This document shows, piece by piece, positions 60,629 to 64,000 of a stretch of 64,000 nt of DNA. Numbering within the stretch: the stretch's first letter is position 1; the number at the start of each line of letters is the position of its first letter. Under the pieces are notes generated by a model. The model made no database searches. It saw nothing but the letters and a program-made list of their open reading frames with translations, and was not told where the DNA came from. The DNA comes from Pseudomonas fluorescens (GTDB lineage: Bacteria > Pseudomonadota > Gammaproteobacteria > Pseudomonadales > Pseudomonadaceae), in the NCBI RefSeq assembly GCF_005938625.1, contig NZ_VCNJ01000017.1, forward strand, positions 122,611 through 186,610. Direction: 5' to 3'. Made by a program: the position numbers and the translations under genes.

Positions 60629-60958
60629 GTTTTCGGGGCGAAGGTCTCGGACGATTCCTTCGAGTTGCGGCGGTTTTCATGAACTGGTGGGGGATGGGTT
60701 GCAGGGATAGTCTTAAAAGGTCACCGCAGATGCGGCGACAGGGTGTAGGAGCCTTGAGACTAGAAGAGTGCATAAACGTCGTTGCCTGGTTTGCGGCAGT
60801 CTACGTGCGTCCGTAAGATCATTTGCGGCGGTTATGTGCGGGCACGCTTCGGCGTGGCCGAGTTCTCTGGTCTCGGTACTCCTACCCCGCGCATGGCTGC
60901 CACCCAAACCCGTAGGAGGGCGATGGTGGAAGCTCATTTCACTACCAGAGGTTCAAAA
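60629..60958 (+). promoter_or_regulatory. Long structured leader before the DUF3077-like gene
   Basis: No supported gene. The last 200 bases look like an RNA leader: CACGC-TTCG-GCGTG at about 60843-60856 is a stem with a UUCG tetraloop, and CCTAC...GTAGG (60887 and 60911) pair over a conserved-looking CCCGCGCATGGC stretch. The ribosome site AGAGG precedes the ATG at 60959. Confidence 0.4.
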
Positions 60959-61279
60959 ATGAAAACGCTAACACCCGATCCACCCTACGAAAAAATCATC
61001 CCCCATCCCGACAACCGCTTCATGGCCCTGACCGACAATTGCAGCGACATGCCGACCCTGTTCATCGACACCCACGTGCCCCTCGACATCCTCATGGACG
61101 CCGCCAACCATCGCCTGCGCGCCGTGATCCAGGTGCTGGAAAACATGTGCATGCGCGGCTCGGTCGAATGCGACTCCGTCATCCCCAGCGACTTCGCCCA
61201 GCTCTGTGTGATTCCTCTGCGTGACGGCTGTGATGTGCTTGATGTCATCGGCAGGCGCCTGCGCAGCATGCCCGCCTGA
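60959..61279 (+). CDS. Small DUF3077/DUF6124-like protein
   Basis: A 106-residue cytoplasmic protein resembling the small DUF3077/DUF6124 proteins of Pseudomonas. It begins MKTLTPDPPYEKI, and the middle segment DTHVPLDILMDAANHRLRAVIQVLENM is helical. Function is unknown. The ATG at 60959 has AGAGG eight bases before it. It is preceded by a long leader with stable hairpins. The frame stays open upstream to 60782, but that part shows no ribosome site. Confidence 0.6.
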   Translation: MKTLTPDPPYEKIIPHPDNRFMALTDNCSDMPTLFIDTHVPLDILMDAANHRLRAVIQVLENMCMRGSVECDSVIPSDFAQLCVIPLRDGCDVLDVIGRRLRSMPA

Positions 61280-61287
61280 AAAAGATC

Positions 61288-61379
61288 AAAAGATCGTCCG
61301 AACGCGGCCCGAGCCTTCGGCAGCTCCTACACGGGACTGGCGTTCGCCCTGTAGGAGCTGCCGAAGGCTGCGATCTTTT
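61288..61379. repeat. Modified copy of the GATCGCAGCCTTCGG repeat
   Basis: The right arm matches the perfect repeat at 12084. The left arm has AAAAGATCG, then 16 bases (TCCGAACGCGGCCCGA) in place of CA, then GCCTTCGGCAGCTCCTACA. Confidence 0.85.
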
Positions 61380-61401
61380 GACGTTAAAGGAAATCAGTTA
61401 G

Positions 61402-61815
61402 TCAGTCAGGGATGTACGCATCCTGAGAGTTGATAAAGCTGTTGAACGCCTCGGAGTTGTAGACCTTCAGGCACGCAAGGAACACCACTTTTTCATTCGA
61501 GTATTTGCTGTTTGAAGGTGTCTGCTCGTAAGCCGTTAATACGTAGTTTCGGGTTTCTTTGTAGGGATCGTGCAGCACCTGCAGCGTGTCTTCATTTTGC
61601 AGAGTGGTATGCATGCCTTTGCCCATGAACGAATAGGCATTGGCGGACAGTGCAATGTCTTTTTCCAGCGCGGAGCGTTCGTTGAATGGCTTCAGAATGC
61701 AGTGGCTCAGGCCGTAGTTCTTTAGTGTCTGGCGTGCCTGCTCAATGTGGGTTTCGTCGGCAAGGGCGAGGTATGGGCTAAGCAGGCTGAATAAGCAGAT
61801 GATCAGATATCGCAT
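61402..61815 (-). CDS. Small exported protein, possible T6SS immunity protein
   Basis: A 137-residue protein with signal peptide MRYLIICLFSLLSPYLALA and two cysteines in the mature part, in LSHCILKPF and FLACLKVYNSEAF. The size, export and spaced cysteines are like those of Tai4-type immunity proteins, which block periplasmic amidase effectors, and a VgrG-DUF4123 pair lies 800 bp away. No amidase gene is present. This is a weak resemblance; it could be an unrelated periplasmic protein. Confidence 0.5.
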   Translation of the reverse strand: MRYLIICLFSLLSPYLALADETHIEQARQTLKNYGLSHCILKPFNERSALEKDIALSANAYSFMGKGMHTTLQNEDTLQVLHDPYKETRNYVLTAYEQTPSNSKYSNEKVVFLACLKVYNSEAFNSFINSQDAYIPD

Positions 61816-61872
61816 GAGTTTTTGACTTCCTGTCGCTTATGTTTTGCCAGTGTAATGCCATAAAAGCAAAGC

Positions 61873-62157
61873 CCCTCACCCTAGCCCTCTCCCAGAGGGA
61901 GAGGGGACCGACCGAGGTGTCTGGGTGATGTACGCGGACCTGCGACTTCAGCGGTGAACTTGGCTTGGCCAAGCCTGGATGGTGGTGTTCTTTCGGGGGA
62001 CCGACCGAGTTGTCTGGGCGGTGTACGCCGACTTGCGACTTCCGCGCTGATCTTCGTTTGGCCAAACCTGAGATCACGCTGATCTTTCAGGTCGATGTAA
62101 CTCGCAAGATCACCACCGTCAGTCCCCTCTCCCTCCGGGAGAGGGCTAGGGTGAGGG
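61873..62157. repeat. Expanded CCCTCACCCTAG-type repeat
   Basis: Outer arms CCCTCACCCTAGCCCTCTCC and its complement enclose two tandem copies of a GGACCGACCGAG unit, 93 bases apart (61905 and 61998), each with GTGTACGC-like and TGCGACTTC words. No gene in 61816-62239 beyond this. Confidence 0.85.
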
Positions 62158-62239
62158 AAAGGCTTTTGTCCGCTCGGCTGCGAACCCCTGACTTGCCGCC
62201 CGGTAAAAGGTAAACTTTGCGCCCTTCGCAGGAGCAGCC

Positions 62240-63079
62240 ATGAATTATCGTCACGCCTTCCATGCCGGCAATCACGCCGATGTGTTCAAACACCTGACCT
62301 TGACCCGCCTCATCGCCTTGATGTCGCGCAAGGAGCAGCCGTTTGCCTATCTCGACACGCACGCCGGCATCGGTCTGTATGACTTGCAGGGCGATCAGGC
62401 GAATCGCACCGGCGAATACCTGGAAGGCATCGCGCGCTTGTGGGATCAGCCGGATCTGCCGGCGCTGACCGCCGATTACATGAAGGTGCTGCACGAGATG
62501 AACCCGGATGGCCAGTTGCGCTACTACCCGGGTTCGCCGGAGCTGGCGCGGCGTCTGACCCGTCCACAGGATCGAGTGATGCTCAACGAGAAGCACCCGG
62601 AGGACGGCGTGCTGCTCAAGGACAACATGGCCGGTGATCGTCGGGTCAAAGTTCATCTCGGTGAGGGCTGGCACGTCGCGCGGGCGATGTTGCCGGTGCA
62701 GGAGAAGCGCGCGGTGATGTTGATTGATCCGCCGTTCGAACAGCTCGACGAGATGCAGCGTTGCGCGGCGTCGTTGAAAGAGGCGATTGGTCGGATGCGT
62801 CAAACCGTGGCGGCGATCTGGTATCCGGTGAAGGACCAGCGTGCGTTGCGCCGCTTCTATCAGGATCTGGCCGGCACCGGTGCGCCGAAGTTGTTGCGTG
62901 TGGAGCTGCTGGTGCATCCGCTGGATACGCCGAACAGCCTGAACGGCTCGGGCATGGCGATTGCCAATCCGCCGTGGGGGCTGGAGGAAGAGTTGCGTGA
63001 GTTGCTGCCGTGGTTGTCGAAGAAGCTTGGGCAGACCCAGGGTGGCTGGCAGATGGATTGGCTGATTGCCGAGAGCTGA
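62240..63079 (+). CDS. rlmJ: 23S rRNA A2030 N6-methyltransferase RlmJ
   Basis: A 279-residue methyltransferase that modifies A2030 of 23S rRNA. It starts MNYRHAFHAGNHADVFKH, typical of the family, and has DTHAGIGLYDL for SAM and the catalytic LIDPPFEQLDEM. The ATG follows AGGAGCAGCC. It is single and of normal length. Confidence 0.95.
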   Translation: MNYRHAFHAGNHADVFKHLTLTRLIALMSRKEQPFAYLDTHAGIGLYDLQGDQANRTGEYLEGIARLWDQPDLPALTADYMKVLHEMNPDGQLRYYPGSPELARRLTRPQDRVMLNEKHPEDGVLLKDNMAGDRRVKVHLGEGWHVARAMLPVQEKRAVMLIDPPFEQLDEMQRCAASLKEAIGRMRQTVAAIWYPVKDQRALRRFYQDLAGTGAPKLLRVELLVHPLDTPNSLNGSGMAIANPPWGLEEELRELLPWLSKKLGQTQGGWQMDWLIAES

Positions 63080-63093
63080 TCAACGGCAAGATC

Positions 63094-63123
63094 AAAAGAT
63101 CGCAGCCTGCGGCAGCTTCTACA
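63094..63123. repeat. Single arm of the GATCGCAGCC repeat
   Basis: AAAAGATCGCAGCCTGCGGC and the following TAGCTTCTACA-like part match one arm of the repeat at 12084 with two changes. Confidence 0.75.
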
Positions 63124-63125
63124 GT

Positions 63126-63232
63126 GATCGTTCCCACGCTCTGCGTGGGAATGCCTCAATGGACGCTCTGCGTCCGCTGTTGGGACGCGGAGCGTCCCGG
63201 GCTGCATTCCCACGCAGAGCGTGGGAACGATC
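63126..63232. repeat. Cross-shaped repeat TTCCCACGCTCTGCGTGGGAA
   Basis: Outer 29-bp perfect inverted repeat (63126-63154 and 63204-63232). Between them are two more small hairpins, GGACGCTCTGCGTCC and GGGACGCGGAGCGTCCC. The outer arms are themselves hairpins, so four arms can form. Confidence 0.88.
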
Positions 63233-63242
63233 AGTCGGCGGG

Positions 63243-63908
63243 TTAATTGCCTGCCAGACTCGGTGGCATGCACACGCCGGTGCCGCCAATCCCGCAGTAA
63301 CCCTCAGGATTCTTCGCCAGATACTGTTGGTGATACGTCTCGGCGAAGTACACGGTGGGTGCCTGTTCGATCTCGGTGCTGATTTCACCCAGACCTGCTT
63401 TCGCCAGCTCAGCCTGATAGGTCGCCTTGCTCTTCAGCGCCGCATCCAGATGCTCAGGCGAGGTCGCGTAGATCACCGAGCGGTACTGCGTGCCGATGTC
63501 ATTGCCCTGACGCATGCCTTGCGTCGGGTTGTGCAGTTCCCAGAACATCGCCAGCAGCTCTTCGTAGCTGACTTTGGCCTTGTCATATACCACCAACACC
63601 ACTTCCGCGTGGCCGGTCAGGCCCGAGCAGACTTCTTCGTAGGTCGGATTCGGCGTGAAACCGCCGGCATAACCGACGACCGTGCTGACCACGCCTTCGC
63701 GCTGCCAGAAGCGGCGCTCGGCGCCCCAGAAGCAGCCCAGACCGAAGATCGCAAAATCGACGTCCTGGAAAAACGGGCCAAGCAGCGGGGTTTCTTCGAA
63801 GACGAAGTGCTTTTCAGGCAGGGTCATCGCAGTTTCGCGGCCGGGCAGAGCTTGTTCTTTAGTCGGGAGCACGTTTTTGTTCACCAGAATTTCCGAGCGC
63901 AGAACCAT
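63243..63908 (-). CDS. msrA: Peptide methionine-(S)-S-oxide reductase MsrA
   Basis: A 221-residue MsrA that repairs oxidised methionine in proteins. The active-site segment is [13 protein letters not shown] near residue 58, followed by [20 protein letters not shown] and [18 protein letters not shown]. The start [15 protein letters not shown] is the common one in Pseudomonas. The final part of the window (63909-64000) holds its upstream region and the first bases of another REP (TGTAGGAGCGGC). Confidence 0.95.
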   Translation of the reverse strand: MVLRSEILVNKNVLPTKEQALPGRETAMTLPEKHFVFEETPLLGPFFQDVDFAIFGLGCFWGAERRFWQREGVVSTVVGYAGGFTPNPTYEEVCSGLTGHAEVVLVVYDKAKVSYEELLAMFWELHNPTQGMRQGNDIGTQYRSVIYATSPEHLDAALKSKATYQAELAKAGLGEISTEIEQAPTVYFAETYHQQYLAKNPEGYCGIGGTGVCMPPSLAGN

Positions 63909-64000
63909 GATCGTTCCTCTCAGTCAGGTTGGATGTAAAAAGTCAGACCGCCAGTGTGCCCAATGATGCCCGACTTCGCACTATCCAATGTAGGAGCGGC

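Noticed and set aside
60481..60816. An open frame after the DUF4123 gene as possible effector
   Set aside because: It overlaps the DUF4123 gene, has no ribosome site and has low-complexity composition.
61871..62160. CRISPR-like array
   Set aside because: There are just two imperfect units in an inverted-repeat frame and no cas genes.

Overview
The window is a stretch of a Pseudomonas chromosome, most likely of the P. fluorescens/koreensis group. The evidence is the order pilQ-aroK-aroB-damX-gltB-gltD-hemE, the high GC content, the trifunctional PutA next to PutP, and above all the many GTGGGAGCGAGCTTGCTCGCGA-type REP/REPIN elements between genes. The window opens inside pilQ and ends just after msrA. 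I see no tRNA, rRNA, CRISPR array, transposase or prophage.

Layout. 1-12017: core genes on the + strand (pilus secretin, shikimate pathway, DamX-like protein, both glutamate synthase subunits, HemE). 12157-14452: an MFS exporter divergent from a LysR regulator. 14557-16611: two exported paralogues on the - strand that bracket an orphan PemK/MazF-like toxin gene; the larger one, a lipoprotein, lies 25 bp behind the next block. 16637-34801: an 18-kb aryl polyene (APE) pigment cluster read entirely right to left. 35158-37203: a ParA-type ATPase, TrxC and a HigA-like regulator. 37210-43852: SelO, an MscK/MscM-type channel and a K+/H+ antiporter, all on the - strand. 44232-48658: two chemoreceptors around the ZapB-like/ZapA pair; the first receptor has a C-terminal frameshift. 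48727-51404: an AT-richer unknown gene and an acyl-CoA dehydrogenase. 51663-57557: divergent putA and putP sharing a control region with six PutA-type GTTGCA sites. 57910-61815: a VgrG-DUF4123 pair with no recognisable effector next to it, a small protein behind a long structured leader, and a small exported protein that could be an immunity protein. 62240-63908: rlmJ and msrA among dense repeats.

How the genes work together. In the APE cluster an ammonia-lyase and an acyl ligase can make and load an aromatic starter. Two ACPs, two ketosynthases, a chain length factor, a ketoreductase and two dehydratase domains extend the polyene. A thioesterase, a glycosyltransferase and two acyltransferases finish and attach it. 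A LolA-like protein, an MMPL exporter, a DUF3261 lipoprotein and several membrane proteins would move it to the outer membrane. A halogenase-like flavoenzyme carrying WxWxIP, a methyltransferase and a Kef-like antiporter are accessory genes that may set this cluster apart. Nearly all its genes overlap or sit within a few bases, except at two gaps that are filled by REP elements.
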